The notes under the pieces: model-generated
What the model was told of the DNA's origin: nothing
What the model saw: only the letters and a program-made list of their open reading frames with translations
Database searches by the model: none
Source of the DNA: Macrobrachium rosenbergii
Lineage: Eukaryota; Arthropoda; Malacostraca; Decapoda; Palaemonidae
Assembly: GCF_040412425.1 (NCBI RefSeq)
Contig: NC_089743.1
Location: 91,278,403 to 91,342,402 of the forward strand
Length of the DNA: 64,000 bases
Reading direction: 5' to 3'
Part shown: positions 34,344-47,520 of the stretch, in pieces
Numbering within the stretch: position 1 is the first letter of the stretch
Layout of the letters: each line of letters opens with the position of its first letter
Translations under genes and position numbers: made by a program

Positions 34344-35590
34344 CCACCAAGGAGTAGGTTTTGATTCGGTTTGTTTGTTAACCAAAGTTTTGCAAAGGTT
34401 GGCCTCTTGACAAAAAAAAGTCGTTGGATTTTGATTGAGATAGTTACGTAAATTTTGGGTAGGAGCGAAATTGTGAGAGTTTATTGCTTTGCCGTGTTTC
34501 AAAGTTGAAGAACCCAGATCCTGTGCTTCACTAAAACAGATTTTGGTCACAAAATCTAATCATTACTTCAGTAGAGTCTGACTGGAGTCATGTCTCTTGA
34601 ACCTTAGAAATTTGTTTGGATGCTAACAGCTATCTCTTGTCAATAAAAACGTGTTCATGGGTTTGTTTTAAACCAAGAAATTTGTTTGGATTCCAACATA
34701 AACAACATTATCTTTTTCTGGTCAATAAAAAATGTTATTCATTTAAAGATGGTAATTTATTTTAAAAACAGAGATATGGCAAGTTCAAACCTCAGTTTCT
34801 GACACGTGGTCCGAGGGCATTTAAACCTAAAATAAGCGTTGGTGATTGCATTGACGGATAGCCCAGGGTTTAGCCAAGTGGATCAAACCTCCCGTGCCAA
34901 CATAGAAAAAATGTTTTATAACATTTAAAGATATATAACAACGGGACCCATAATTAATGGTAAATTATTTTTCTCTCCTAAATGATGACTAGTTTATTTA
35001 ACTGGCAGAGGCACTGAAGAAATACACTCACGTAACTCTTAAATAACTGTTATGGAAAATGGACAATATTCGAATGGCTTGAAAAGCCATTCTTGCCGAA
35101 CCACCCACACAAATTTTGAGAGTGTTAATGCATTAAATACATTGTGTTATTATTATAAGAACTATGATTATTATTTCTAAAGAAGTACACAAAGAAAGAA
35201 AAATCAGTAAGAACAATCAAAATTTACCCAACGCTGTTTCTTAAAGAAGACAAAGTACAGTAAACGGCAGATCTCAGGCCAAGCCATAACCAAGGGATTA
35301 GCCTCTAGGTTCAGATTTAAAAGTGGCCCCACCCTAGCAAGCTGAGAATTTGTGAATGTATAATACTTTATTTTCCCTTTTTTTTTATTGTATAGGCTTG
35401 TTCTATGTCTATATTCCTTAGGGCAATAGCCTTAAAACCACCTGGCTGTACAGAAAGTGGTGACCACTGCAGCCTCACTGCCAAGAATTTGCATTGTCAG
35501 ATTTTTATTTTTATTAATTTTATCTCCAGTTGGATGTAGCATATAGCTATAGCAGAGGATTTTATTCGTTACAAAGGCAAACTTTTATTA

Positions 35591-35597
<7 letters not shown>
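34344..35597. other. No gene recognised
   Basis: AT-rich. A loosely duplicated phrase (agaaatttgtttggat) occurs near 34606 and 34676. Confidence 0.45.

Positions 35598-35641
<44 letters not shown>
35598..35641. repeat. (TA)n microsatellite
   Basis: About 21 TA units. Confidence 0.95.
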
Positions 35642-35646
<5 letters not shown>

Positions 35647-35857
35647 TAACAACGTCTATCGTATTCGGTATTTGCTAGAAATTTCAAGCTTCATGTCAGG
35701 ATATGATAACTTAAAGAAAACGGGTCCGTATTTACAGTAAGAGAAAACTATGTTTTAATGGCTAGCTATACACTGCTTATCTGCCGTTACCGTAATAAAA
35801 CTAACTTTTTTATTACTAAAATGTTTATGTTACTTTCGTTTGTGGTCGTGTTTTCAA

Positions 35858-35859
<2 letters not shown>

Positions 35860-35917
<58 letters not shown>
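35860..35917. repeat. (CT)n microsatellite
   Basis: About 28 CT units. Confidence 0.95.
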
Positions 35918-35920
<3 letters not shown>

Positions 35921-36218
35921 GTATCTATATTAGCGAATGTAAATTTGATAAAAACTTGGAAAATATAAACACTAAAGAATATAATGCCGATATAAATATA
36001 AAAAATGATGGAACAGAGAAGGGTTACACATTTGGGGGTATCTTCATCCCTTTACAAACAATATTTTTTTTTTTTTTTTTAGAACACAGTAGACTATTTC
36101 TACAAGTTTCTAAATGACAGGCAGTTAAGGAATGCGGAGTTCGTTATAGGTCCCTGCCAATCCCAGCGGATGAGTGGCCATCTTTAAAATAAGATCCAAC
36201 ATGACCATTGTGACAAAT

Positions 36219-36880
36219 TCATGTTGTTTGTCCGCTTAATTTAAGCTCCTTGTAGTATCTGACGTTTGAAACGACGGACATTTCTCTAAACAATTCGCCA
36301 TTCAATCCAGTTTGTGCATTGGTTGATGGCGTTTCATGATTAAAAATGGCAAAATTTTGATCACTGGTGCTCGCTTTTTTGTTAACGGATTTCCTTTTTC
36401 CAGCGATATCCTCTCCAGATATATCGTATTTCATAGAATGTATCGTGTTACTGTATACGCCAGCATCTATGGTCGTTTATTTTTTGTAGTAAATATCAGC
36501 GACTGAAGATCCTACCTACCGTATTATGGTGTAGCTATAAGCCAAAAGTATTGTCTTTCCCTTAGGGTTCCCTAATGCTCTTTATGCTACCCAGGGATGG
36601 GATTATTAATTTATTGCCATATTTTTCAATGACCTTTTTATTAGGGGGTTTGGAGGGAAATCTGATTCGTATTTGAGGACAGATGTTCACGAATGATCTT
36701 AAATTTCGTGTCCTCGTGATAAGGGGAACAATTCCTTAGAGAGCTTGTGTTGCTTGTTAGTCTAGCCTGAAATGAGTTAGCCTGATGCTTAAAGAGATGA
36801 ATACAAGATATCGAGAAAGTCGTCTTTCTATATATTGTGAACTTACAGCCTTTGATATTGCTAATCATTAGTACACCCAA
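36219..36880 (-). pseudogene. Possible retroelement relic (Penelope-like?)
   Basis: The minus-strand frame at 36641-36880 reads LMISNIKGCKFTIYRKTTFS, resembling the (S)VYRKPTFTG stretch after the RT domain of Penelope-like elements. The frame at 36219-36434 has no recognisable domain. Weak: one motif only. Confidence 0.3.
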
Positions 36881-39139
36881 GAAGGCTCATTTATTGTCCG
36901 TTTTCTTTCTACTTTAATGCCCTGTACAAGGCTGTTTAATTTAATAAAGACGAATTAAAAACTCAGACCGGGTTCTAAAAATCAAATTGTCATCCACTAT
37001 ACTTCATTCAGACCATACATTTAGCCTTAATTAGATTATCATTGCGGTTCCAAAATAGTTCCCGAAGGAGGTTTGGTAGAACTAAGCTTAGTGGATTTAA
37101 AAAAAAAAAAAAAGTATGAAATAAAACAAAAACACTACTGGAAATGCACATTTGCTCTATATATATATTTTTTTAGACCAGGTGAGACATAGTCAGCATA
37201 TGGTGTCCATTTGTTGGACAGAAATGCTAATACGTTCTTTCTGGGGGCTTTGTAAATGACGAATTCGCACCTAGACTTAACAGTTAATTGGTGAAAGAGA
37301 ATACTTGCATTGATTTTTTTTTTAGAAATATTCTAATGTTTCACGAGTTGAGGAAAAACGGCCATAAATGAGAAGTAATATTTGTAAGCAGTATTGAGAT
37401 TTTCTTTACAGAAGACCATGCACTGATTTGAGAGAAAGTAACGTTAGTTGTACCTTTGTCAGCTGGCCAAAAACCCTTTTGAACACGCTCATTTTCTTTG
37501 CACACATAAACATTAATTAACATTCAAAGTAATAATTAAACTAATCAGAATTATAGATTGTGTCTTATTAGCGTATAAAAAGTATTCTGCATCGCGTGCG
37601 TAAGTCAATTCGATTAGGATTTGTGGGACGGAGCGTAGATTAACTCAAAGAATCGTAGATAATTTTAGCAGTTACCCATGTAAAAAGTTCATATAGGTTT
37701 ATTTATTTTATTTGTATAGAAAACGATTACAAACTATTCAGCAATAACTATCTTAAATAGTCTATTGACTGGACAGACTCCAGAGATCCATATCAGGGGA
37801 ATGGTGAGCATCCAGAGGTCTTTATAAGGCGTCTTTTCTCCTTCAGAACCTTACGGTCCTTACCACACCCACGGGCTGACTTAAGCAACGGCCTACTGCC
37901 TCGTTTCTAATGCAAATAAATAAGGCATTCCGTTCTTGAGCACACTTGAATTGGTTGCCAGTTAGTGACACTCTTGTTTTTTTGTTGATTGTTTGTGGTT
38001 CCGTAAAGTTCATGTACATATGTATATTTTATTTATATATTTTATTCTAAATATGACGTTTTTCTCTTGTAACTTAACTTTTGTAACGTAATTTTACTGT
38101 AAGCCTAGCCTTAGTTTCAGCCTAAAGGTAGGGAAGGGTATTCTCGAGGTCGTCTTAGATCTTACACCTTTTTTTTTTTCTTTGTATATGATTATTTGTC
38201 ACTGTAGACCAGTGTAAAAGACTAAATAATTTTATGCTGCTGAAACTCGTTCTTTTTCCTTGGTAGAAAACATAAACAGTGGCCGTATGATGTCTTGGTG
38301 GTATGGCTATGATCATATACTAGAAAATTAAACATGTGGTACCATAGTTTTATAATTAAGAATGGTTTCTAAATGCTCAACAAATACGTAGTTATGAGAT
38401 GTATTTATATGTTAAGTTTTCCTGTACTCAATACAAAGGCTACTCCTTCTGAAGGCTTCTTCCAAAGGTAGCAGTGAGATAGGCAAAAATATAATAATCT
38501 AGCCGCAGTGGGACTGGTTACCAATTTGTCAAGTGCAATCGTTTTAAACAGAAAAATATTCACGGTAACAAACCACGAACGGCGCATCAATTAAAATTGT
38601 TAAATTTCTAGGACGAAGAGCAAGGTCATTGAATAAAGTCACTCTTGACCTTTACAAATTATTATGCACCAATGTCACTTTGCCCATTAATTCATAATCA
38701 TGTGAGGAGAGTTTCTCTTGTTCCGAGCAGCTAAAGGCATGTTTGGCCAACAGTAAGCTAAAACGAAAGGCAATAATTACTCATTTCTCTCAGATAATTC
38801 TAGGAAAGCTAAACTTCCGGATGTGGATCCATTTGCAAAAAAAATAAAAATAAAAACTGTGAACAGACGTACTGTGCAGAGATGAGAGTTGTGCATTGCA
38901 ATGATAGATTTGTTGCTTTTCATATTTTTGTCATGACCAAAATAAGAACGCTTTTGTCCATCATGCAACATATTTTCAAAAGACATGATATATTGAGAGA
39001 GGGTTCCTTGGTTGATGATGCAGGTCTTGGTTCAGAAATTATAACTATGGCTCTACCCACAACAAACCGTAAAGGGACGTTTATATATATATACAGTACG
39101 GCGTAATCAGTCATTATATATATATATCATATAATGCAT
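36881..39139. other. No gene recognised
   Basis: AT-rich with short frames; no motif, repeat or RNA gene seen. Confidence 0.5.
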
Positions 39140-39225
39140 ATATCCCCCAGGAGCTAGTACTATATATTTGATAGGGATATATAAATAAACAGTGTAGGTG
39201 ACTCATGTTTATAGCTCCTGGGGAT
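39140..39225. repeat. Hairpin tatcccccaggagct / agctcctggggata
   Basis: A 15-18 bp GC-rich stem around a loop of about 50 bases, embedded in TA-rich sequence. Confidence 0.75.
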
Positions 39226-39247
39226 ATATATATATGATGATGAAATT

Positions 39248-39253
39248 TATATA

Positions 39254-39325
<72 letters not shown>

Positions 39326-39340
39326 TATATATATATATAT
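39248..39340. repeat. (TA)n microsatellite
   Basis: Long TA tract with single interruptions. Confidence 0.95.
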
Positions 39341-39730
39341 AAGTTATATATTATAAAAGCGTTCTTAAGCAAGTTTTAGTTTTTCTTCATGTGTTAGTGT
39401 TTTTTTAAGGTTACTAATACCATACTGTCTGCAGTGCACTCATGTCCAAAGTCAGGGACCTTGCTTTTGTCGTTGTTGGAAGTCGTACAATTGCACACGG
39501 GAGCATTTTTCGAACTGCTAGATGATGTGTTGATTGTGTCAAGGTCTATAGACCTTGGATTGTGTCAGTAACGACGACGACCTAATGTAACGAACGACCT
39601 AAAACAGAGTTGGAATGGCACGTTATGAAAAGTTTTGTACTCCCAAGAAAAAGTAGGTCTAAATATTTTTTTTTCAAATGCGATATCTGGACAATGGAAA
39701 GGGCAAATAAATTAGAGGTTCGTTTAGTGG

Positions 39731-40005
39731 TTAGTGCCGTCAGTGCACCTCATGCGGCGCACTGTAAGCATTACTTAAGGTTCTTTGCAGCGTCCCTTCA
39801 TTCCTTTAACTGTATCTCCGTTCATGTCTCTTTCTTCCATCTTACTTTCCACCCTCTCGCAACAATTGATTCATAGTGCAACTGCGAAGTTTTCCTCCTG
39901 TTACACCTTTCAGACTTTTACTGTCAATTTTCCTTTCAGCGCCGAATAACCTCATAGGTCCCAGTGCTTGGTCTTTGGCCTGAACTCTGTATTCAATTCA
40001 ATTTA
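39731..40005 (+). repeat. R1 dispersed repeat, near-complete copy
   Basis: Best-preserved 5' end of the family: ttagtgccgtcagtgcacct, then catgcggcgcactgtaagca. It runs through tctttcttccatcttacttt and tcataggtcccagtgcttgg to ctgtattcaattcaattta. Confidence 0.9.
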
Positions 40006-40683
40006 GGACTGGTGAAACTTGCATTTCTGCTGCACCCTAAACTATAGGCCTAACTGGCTTCACAAAAGGTTTCCTAGGCTAAAGCGAAATGATTTCAGGG
40101 ACTCCATTTCAAATGAGGTAAGATGGTGATTTTTATTATCTTTAATATGCATTTCATCTCACGCACCATTTTAGGGTCCGTTTTTATGCATTCTTGGCGT
40201 TTTCGGCAGGACAAAGGGTTGTGCTTGGCTCTGCCACATCAAATGTTCTGGATCAATCATTTTGGTGTTTGGATGCGTTTCAGACATAAATCATGCTTTG
40301 TAAGTAATACTTTTTTTTATAGTGTTTCTTCTGCTATTATTAGGAACTCTTGTATATTTTTGCACTGAGTAGCAGTGTAAAGAATGGTTACTTTTGAAGT
40401 CGAGTTTAAATATAAGAAAATGACGAGTACAAAATAAAACTATTAAAAACTAAAGTAGTATGTGACTGTGTAGTGTGTTAGAAAAAAAAACACGAACGGA
40501 AAATGCAGAGTGAATTCTGGATATTTACTGGAAAATAATGAACAAATTTTATAAGCGCAGATTGTGCATACATACATACATACGCACATGTATGTATGTT
40601 TGTGTTTGTATGTGCGTTTGTATGTGTGTGATTATTGATTTATTTGATTTTTATATTCATCTAAATATTAATAATCATGATAT

Positions 40684-40684
<1 letters not shown>

Positions 40685-40737
<53 letters not shown>

Positions 40738-40864
40738 GCATTACAGGCATTTATACATTAATTAGTCTCAAGGTCAATATAGAGGGTAGCGATTATCCCA
40801 CGAAAGATTCAAGAAAAGGTTTTAAATACCCTCGGAAACAACAAAGTTCTGAGCGACGAAACGT

Positions 40865-40931
<67 letters not shown>
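40685..40931. repeat. Two (GA)n microsatellites
   Basis: GA tracts 40685-40734 and 40866-40931. Confidence 0.95.
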
Positions 40932-40936
<5 letters not shown>

Positions 40937-41780
40937 TAGACTCACAGTCGTACATTAGACTTTTCATTCTATCTTGCTAACAATTGCAAGTGCTATTTAA
41001 AAATGTCTTTTTACAAGTTACGCTGATATTCTTTTGGGCTCTTTCTATTTATTTTGTTTCATGAGATACAGAACTTATACAGTAAATACCTTAGAAGATT
41101 TGCAGTGGATATATTAGCGATTAGACCCAAACAAAAGATCAGATCAGTATGGCTCCCGAGGGAGAGGATTGAAAAAGATTAACAAGGTCACTTCCAACCA
41201 GGCGGGATGAAACGCCTAACAAACGCCAAGGATTAGAAACGATATGGTTAAAGGATGCTTGTTTTAACAAGAACCCACTCATATATGTGGGTCCTGGTTT
41301 ACTATAGTCTCTTAGGTAGAGGCCAAGTCGAAGCCACGTTTCCGAACAACGCATTAGTTTTCTGACTTGAATTTGGGTCTTTTAATAACTGTAAATACTA
41401 ATTCATTTCTTAATTTACATTTAGCTATTGCGTTCTTTCTTTTTTTTAGTGGGCATTCCATTATTTGAGAGCTTTCCCTGTCAGACCATGGCTACCGGTG
41501 GCTATGGTCAGACACTAGACTCATGTTTGTTCGTTCGAAGTATGTGTGTGCGTGTGTAATCAGACAATCACAACAAACATATACCATCTTCTGTAGATCC
41601 TTTCACTCTCTGCCTCATGGTGGCCTTTCCCTTTTCCGCTAAGCATACGTGTTTAACATGGAGATGAGAAACGGGCAATTTAGCAGCATAATTCTTCTTC
41701 GCCTTGTCTCCACGAGAAGGGGGCCTGTTAGCACACCTACCGTCACGGTGGATGTCAAAACTACGCATTACAGTGAAGAA
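40932..41780. other. No gene recognised
   Basis: A near-palindrome centred on ACCGGT (41494-41499) spans about 36 bp (41479-41514). A minus-strand frame at 41568-41855 has no known domain. Confidence 0.4.
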
Positions 41781-41784
41781 GATT

Positions 41785-42360
41785 CTTAAGCTATGAAGGT
41801 CTGCTATGCAAGACCTACAGTGTAATTTTAGAGTAGTATGACCTACCGTTTGCAACGGCAGAGTAGTATGACTTACATTATGCGACTATAGACTAATATT
41901 ACTTAAAGTATGCGACTGTGGAATAGTGTGGCTTAAACATGCCTATAGAATAATGTTACAGACTGTAACTGTAGAAAGTACGACTTACAGTAGGCTATTT
42001 TTGAATAGTATGACTTACACGATTTTAGAGTATAATATACAGTGTGCGACTATTTGCAGTATGTAGATGCTGGATAGTATGTCCTACAATACGCGACTGT
42101 ACAATAATATGACTAACCTATGCGATTATAGGGTAAGTTTTACGATATGTTACAGTTATAGTATAACCAACTATGTATATGTAACTGTGAAAAGAGTACG
42201 AACAGCAGTATGCGACTATAGAATGGTATGACCTATAGCATGTGTTTGTAGAACATTAAAAAGTATAAATAGCAGTATGGGTCTGTGGAATAGTATGAAC
42301 TATAGCTTGTTATAGAAGAGTGTCCTATAGAAGAGAATGGCGTATATTATGCAAATAAAT
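41785..42360 (+). repeat. Highly degenerate minisatellite, unit about 36-42 bp
   Basis: Variants of tatgcgactatagaatagta followed by tgacttacag recur about 14 times with many substitutions and indels. Confidence 0.75.
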
Positions 42361-43320
42361 ACGGCGTGTCTACATAGATGAACAGAACCTTCAGTTTGAC
42401 CTACGCACTAAATACCTACACATTACTAAAGTATTGTGTCGTAAGAATTGTTTGCTTGTTTTCATTATGTTATCAGGAATTATCTCGGTTTATTTCAGAA
42501 TCATCTGTACATGATTAGGAGAGATAATATCGTTTCAAAAGCGCCTATTAAGGTTAATAAAACATCATGTCGTTATTCCTTATCTAATAAGACAACTTAC
42601 TGATGCAAACCTATTGATAAATATAGATTATGAACTATTAGTTAATAACCTTTCACGATTACGTATCGCATGCAAATGTTTATCACAGACAGCAACACCG
42701 TGGGTCATATTATTCAAGGAATTGTTAATGTGGGAATGCAAGCTTCTATAGTAAACTGCTCTCGTACTTTGTGGGGTCTCCATATTGGCTGTCAAGAGGA
42801 AGAATCCGCTTTGTTTATGATCGTTTTTCGGATTGAGTAATTAAACTTCTGTGGGATGTATGTGTATACGTTTGTGTGTATTTGTTTATTTACACTTTTT
42901 TGTTGACAAAATTGAGGAAGACCAGGTAATGTGGTCATATCATTACGGTCTAGCAACAGTAAGTTGCACAATTCAGGTGCTCTTCTGAATGTGAATTAAC
43001 AAACAAACTGGAAAAAAAACAAAGCACATTTACAAAACGCAGAACAAAGGTGTTTGTAAAAAAACCCCAGAAGGATGACAAATATTACAAATACTCAGAA
43101 AACGGTCAGTGATAAAATTTTATCGGAACATTAAGCTGCAGACTTGGCGTTGGTTGGCTGTCATTAACAAACAGAAATAACGAATCATTCTTATCTTTCC
43201 GACATTTCCCCACGAAAATGTGACGCTCTCAGTACCTACTGTATAGTCAAGATTTCTGGATGGACCAACCCCCAAAAAAGGTTATTTGAAAATACGCTCG
43301 GCGACCCTGAGAGCATCGAG
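42361..43320. other. No gene recognised
   Basis: AT-rich; becomes GC-richer after 43290, where the possible first exon starts. Confidence 0.45.
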
Positions 43321-43322
43321 AG

Positions 43323-43558
43323 TCAGTCTAGCCGAGTCGTAGCCGCTTTTGTCGCTTCGGTCGGTCAGTCTGAGTCTGACTGTGGTTAGTGTGCGCTGAG
43401 CAACTGTCGAGTGAACATGGTACATACGCTAGTGCAGTGCGCTTGATCCTGTAACTTTGAGATTGTAGATTTAGCCTTGGAAACCGAATCGTTGAACGCT
43501 TGGAAGACCCGTTCCTTAGCTTTTATCATCGCAGTGATTTGCACTTCACAGATAACAG
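43323..43558 (+). promoter_or_regulatory. Possible TSS and non-coding first exon of an unseen gene
   Basis: A GC/CpG-rich island with arthropod-type initiator words TCAGTC at 43323-43328 and 43365-43370. It ends at a consensus donor, ataacag|gtaagg (43558/43559). No long frame: the ATG at 43417 gives only nine codons. If real, it opens a + strand gene whose coding exons lie beyond what I can recognise. Confidence 0.3.
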
Positions 43559-43850
43559 GTAAGGAAAACTATAAATGCAGTAGGTCATTTTTTTCTTTCA
43601 TTTGCAGAGGGCGAAGGAGCTGACACAGGTGTGTTGTGTGTGAGAACGCATCGTTTTTGGTCGTTAATTTAATTTTAATATTCTTGCGATCACATTTTTT
43701 TTTCAGGAGACTGAGGAAAACTTTAAATACATTTGGTCATTTTTTTTCTTTCATTTGCAGAGGCGAAGGAGCTGACGCAGGTGTGAGAACGCGTCGTTTT
43801 TGTCGTTAAATTTCAATTTTCTTGCAAATCCATTTTTTTTTTTAGTAGGT
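43551..43850 (+). repeat. Tandem duplication containing splice-site-like sequences
   Basis: Two copies of aggaaaact..(t/g)ggtcatttttt, then ctttcatttgcag, then agg(g)cgaaggagctgac, then caggtgtg and gaacgc(a/g)tcgtttttg. Each has an AG acceptor followed 20-21 bp later by CAG|GTGTG, like a duplicated micro-exon (43608-43628, 43761-43780). The donor at 43559 is kept only in the first copy. Confidence 0.6.
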
Positions 43851-44058
43851 TTGCTTCTATATTATTTGCAAAAATGTTAATTTGAGATTGCGCTCGTTTG
43901 GAGAACGTTTGATCCGAAAAAGTTTGACTAATATGAATCTGAGGAAACTTTTTTTTTTTTTTTTTCTTTGACCTTTGCGATATTTCAACCCACCCATGAT
44001 TGGATTCCAACATTGTTTCATCTACCTTTTGTTCCGTCGATTTTATTTTTAATTTTCT

Positions 44059-44165
44059 AACTCATTCACATTTTTTTTACATCTCTTACATTTTGAAGAC
44101 TAACCTGAAACTCATTCACATTTTTTCTTTTTACATCTCTTACATTTTAAGACTAACCTGAAATT
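44059..44165 (+). repeat. Tandem duplication, about 54-bp unit
   Basis: Two copies of actcattcacattttttt(c), then acatctcttacatttt and aagactaacctgaaa. Confidence 0.8.
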
Positions 44166-44439
44166 CTTTACGTAGTAAAGTCAGCCTGTTTGGATATCAG
44201 GGATAGGCCTCATCAGCCAATGCGCTGTTGCGTAAAGTTTATTTCAAAATAATTACAAAGTTCATTTATGACACTGTGTGCTTCGGAAGGCCGCTGTCCT
44301 GTTTCGGTGAAATGGCGTTGGCTAAAAATACAGCGACCTTCGTATTATCACACAAAGCGTAGCCATGCGCATGCTTTGTAGGTATCTGCCTATAATAGCG
44401 ACTTCACGTAGTATTTGGCGTTGAATTTAACTTAAAAAA

Positions 44440-44517
44440 GTTTCAGGGCTCAGTGACCACTTAAGTTTCAAGGCCCAGTGACCATTTAAGTTTCAAGGCC
44501 CAGTGGCCACTTAAGTT
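44440..44517 (+). repeat. Short tandem repeat, about 27-bp unit x3
   Basis: Three copies of aagtttcaaggcccagtgac followed by cactt. Confidence 0.8.
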
Positions 44518-45394
44518 CCGTTATCATAGTTTTCGGTTCTATGAAAAAAGTGGCTAAGTGCTAGGAAGGCTGTGCGAAATTTCATTGTAAACTCTTCGAC
44601 ATGTGTTTGATGCAGTCAATCGTCTCCTATTCAAGTTGCTAGGCACTTGTTTCTTGTAGAAATCTTAATGCATTGCAGTGTAAGTGTGTGTCAGAAAGTC
44701 AATCTGGAATACACTTGACTTCGAACCAGTTTCCATTGTATGTGCAAGTTTTAGCCTTTGTAATGTGGTGGTTTATTTAAAAATTTCTTTGATTTTAAAT
44801 AGTTCAGAACACAGATGACCAACGGTACACTACACAGTGCTACAATACGTACCTTCGTACAGAGGTCCAATAATGCGCGCTTTCTTCGATCGTGCTTTTG
44901 TTGCATGCGTGCTTTTGTTTTATGAATTGTCACCATAAAAAAAAGTGTGAATGGCCCATAAAAAAAAGTGTGAATGGCCTTTCATTCATAGACGATGACA
45001 GATCTGCTTCTTAAAATGGGCCATTTGTTAAATTGGGAACCGGAGAAAGCAGGGAACTTATCATTCAAAGAGACGTGATTAAACCGGACGTGTTTTTGAA
45101 TTGGCGACTCATTCAGTATAGCCGGCTGTAGGAGTCAATCAATCAGTTATAAACAGTGAGCTGAGAAAATGGTGAACGCATAAAGCACATTGAGAGGCCA
45201 TTGAGAGCAATGCCCAAGGCAATATCTATAGGAAGTTACGACCTTGCGGCAGAATTCAAATTAATAACCTAACCTTGACCATTGATTAAACAGGAAGCTT
45301 TTTGATTCAGCTGTTGTCTAGATGAATAGCAAGTTAGGAAGACCCCATTTATAAGAACCATAGTGCATAAGAAGTTTTTCCACTGTGAAGTGGT
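44518..45394. other. No gene recognised
   Basis: A 22-bp direct duplication (ataaaaaaaagtgtgaatgg) at about 44936-44980; otherwise nothing. Confidence 0.45.
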
Positions 45395-45640
45395 ATCGTG
45401 CCTTTGGTCTCACGCTGCATCCGCTGTTCGGCCGTTTACTTTACCTCCATTTCCGTTTCCTTTCTTCCTTCTTGCTGCCCGACCTCTCGGTGACTTCCTA
45501 GTGCAATTATAGGTTTTCCTTGTGCTAAATCTCACTTATTTTCCTGCTGTCCAGCCACTACAACTCCCTTTTTCACTGTCTTAAAGCACTGAATGGCTGC
45601 AAGTGGCCCAGTGCTTGGTTATAAGCACGTTTGAATTAGA
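45395..45640 (+). repeat. R1-like dispersed repeat, diverged
   Basis: Shares the order tttactttacctccatttcc, tttcttccttctt, agtgcaattataggttttcc, gcactgaatg and gcccagtgcttgg with R1, with more substitutions; perhaps a sister subfamily. Confidence 0.6.
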
Positions 45641-47033
45641 GGAGCTGCTCTTGGAAGGTAAATGAAGCGGCTAAAGTTCAGTTCTAGCTTCTTGGAATTA
45701 GGCCTACCCAGGCCCATGATCCCTGTAATTATAGGTTTGTTTACATGTATGACTAAGCTGCTATTGTTTCGAGGGGATCAACTTATAAAGCGTCAGGAAA
45801 TATAAGGAAGGTAGTGTAGAATATGGAACAGATAAGAAATTAGTCTTGTAAGCTTTGAGACTAGTTTTATCAGCTCAGTTTAGAAATACGATGAAGATCA
45901 ACATCAATAACATCACGTTCGCTTAAGGGAGATTAACAGTGAGCGCCTGATAAGGTCGGAAAAGGATATAGCAGAATTATCAACATGTGAATGAGTAGGT
46001 TAAGAGGGGATTCAGATGTTATTAATAAAATGAACAAAATAAACAGGGAAGAGGAACAACACTCGAGATAAGGGTATAGTTATGTCCTCTACAGCAGAGA
46101 CAGCTATCAACTAGGAAACCTAAAATTATTTTTCAGAATGGAGTGGAATCGTAAACAGTTTGATTAAAATGGTTGTATGCCGGACCCTGTCACCATCATT
46201 AGATGTGTCAAGAACAAGGATAACAGGTTTACCAAGTTCACGAGAGAGTACCGGTATGACCTCATACAGTCAAGGTGGGTTTGGAAATCCCCTATTGATT
46301 TCGTTTTAAAGAGTTTATATTAGAAAAAAAGCAAAAAAAAGGGGGTGGGGAGAGTAAGTTTCATTCTAGACTGGACAGTAGTTACTGGAGCAAAGCTGAA
46401 AGATGTTAAGTATAGAAGAAGTAAGAAAGAAAATAGCAAGTTGAGTTGCCAATTTTGGAATTATCTGTTCAATTTTTTTTCTCAAAAAATGGGTACTGGA
46501 TCTTGGGATGTAACCCCCTCCCCCACTCCCCCAAAAATAAACACATTCACCAATTAGGCAGCCAGTTCCATAATCATTTTTTGGTTGCAGACTGTAGTCG
46601 GTACAAAGCAGGTTGCTTGTGACAGATTATCAAATGCTACGTAGCTTTTCCAGAAAGGGAGAGGCTAAGGAACCATCAGATTGATCAACTGTAAATTATA
46701 GTCATCGACGCCTAATCAAGAAAAACGCAATCTCTTAAAGTTCTTAAAAGCACCCAATCATAAATATTGAATATTAACGAAAATGATTAATTCAATCAAA
46801 TCGCAATGAACAATAACATAGTCGCCAGACTGCGAAAGGTTTTAAAGATAGCGATATCGAAGGAATGAATAGATTACCGATCTGATAACGTGAGATAAAG
46901 ATCAGACTGCCGACCAGTTGTCTTAGTAAAAGCAAGTTTTCCGGGAATACATTAAGAAAGGTCAATGCATTGGGTTTTTGTGTATGTACTGAGTTCAATA
47001 CCCGCTTTTCTTCTGCATGTAAGTTTGTGTACG

Positions 47034-47037
<4 letters not shown>
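45641..47037. other. No gene recognised
   Basis: Unique-looking sequence with short frames only. Confidence 0.45.

Positions 47038-47103
<66 letters not shown>
47038..47103. repeat. (CT)n microsatellite
   Basis: About 33 CT units. Confidence 0.95.
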
Positions 47104-47107
<4 letters not shown>

Positions 47108-47214
47108 ATATAGCCTATATATACACCAAATATCAAGGCACAAATATCACCAAATACAGGATTTCCTTATACCTTTGAAATAACTTGCAACCAAAAGGAA
47201 TTCTAATTAAATGT

Positions 47215-47322
47215 ACCTGCCCCGGCCTCGTTGATAGCCGAATAGTCAAGTCGACTGTCTGCGAGGTTCGACTCCTGGCTAGAGAAAATGCATTTAAACT
47301 TAGATTATTCTCAAGGTATAGT

Positions 47323-47326
<4 letters not shown>
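47215..47326 (+). repeat. (TA)-tailed tRNA-derived SINE-like unit
   Basis: tRNA-like head: tcgttgatagccgaatagtc, then a B box gaggttcgactcctggc. About 45 bp of body follows, then (TA)n at 47327. No tRNA acceptor stem. Confidence 0.6.

Positions 47327-47382
<56 letters not shown>
47327..47382. repeat. (TA)n tract at a SINE-like 3' end
   Basis: About 27 TA units directly after the tRNA-derived unit. Confidence 0.95.
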
Positions 47383-47383
<1 letters not shown>

Positions 47384-47520
47384 GTAGAATACTTGTAGTT
47401 CTCTTCCTTGGATTTGTACAGTGTGTTTATATAGTTACAGTGATCTGTGGTGACAATGTGTGTGTGAGAGAGAGAGAGAGACATATACTTTGTTTTTGCT
47501 AACAAGATAGCCGTGAGAGA

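Noticed and set aside
41568..41855. Minus-strand frame of 95 codons with basic stretches
   Set aside because: No recognisable domain; transposase or zinc-finger patterns were looked for and not found.
47220..47285. tRNA gene
   Set aside because: Only box-like segments, no cloverleaf; it is followed by a body and a TA tail.
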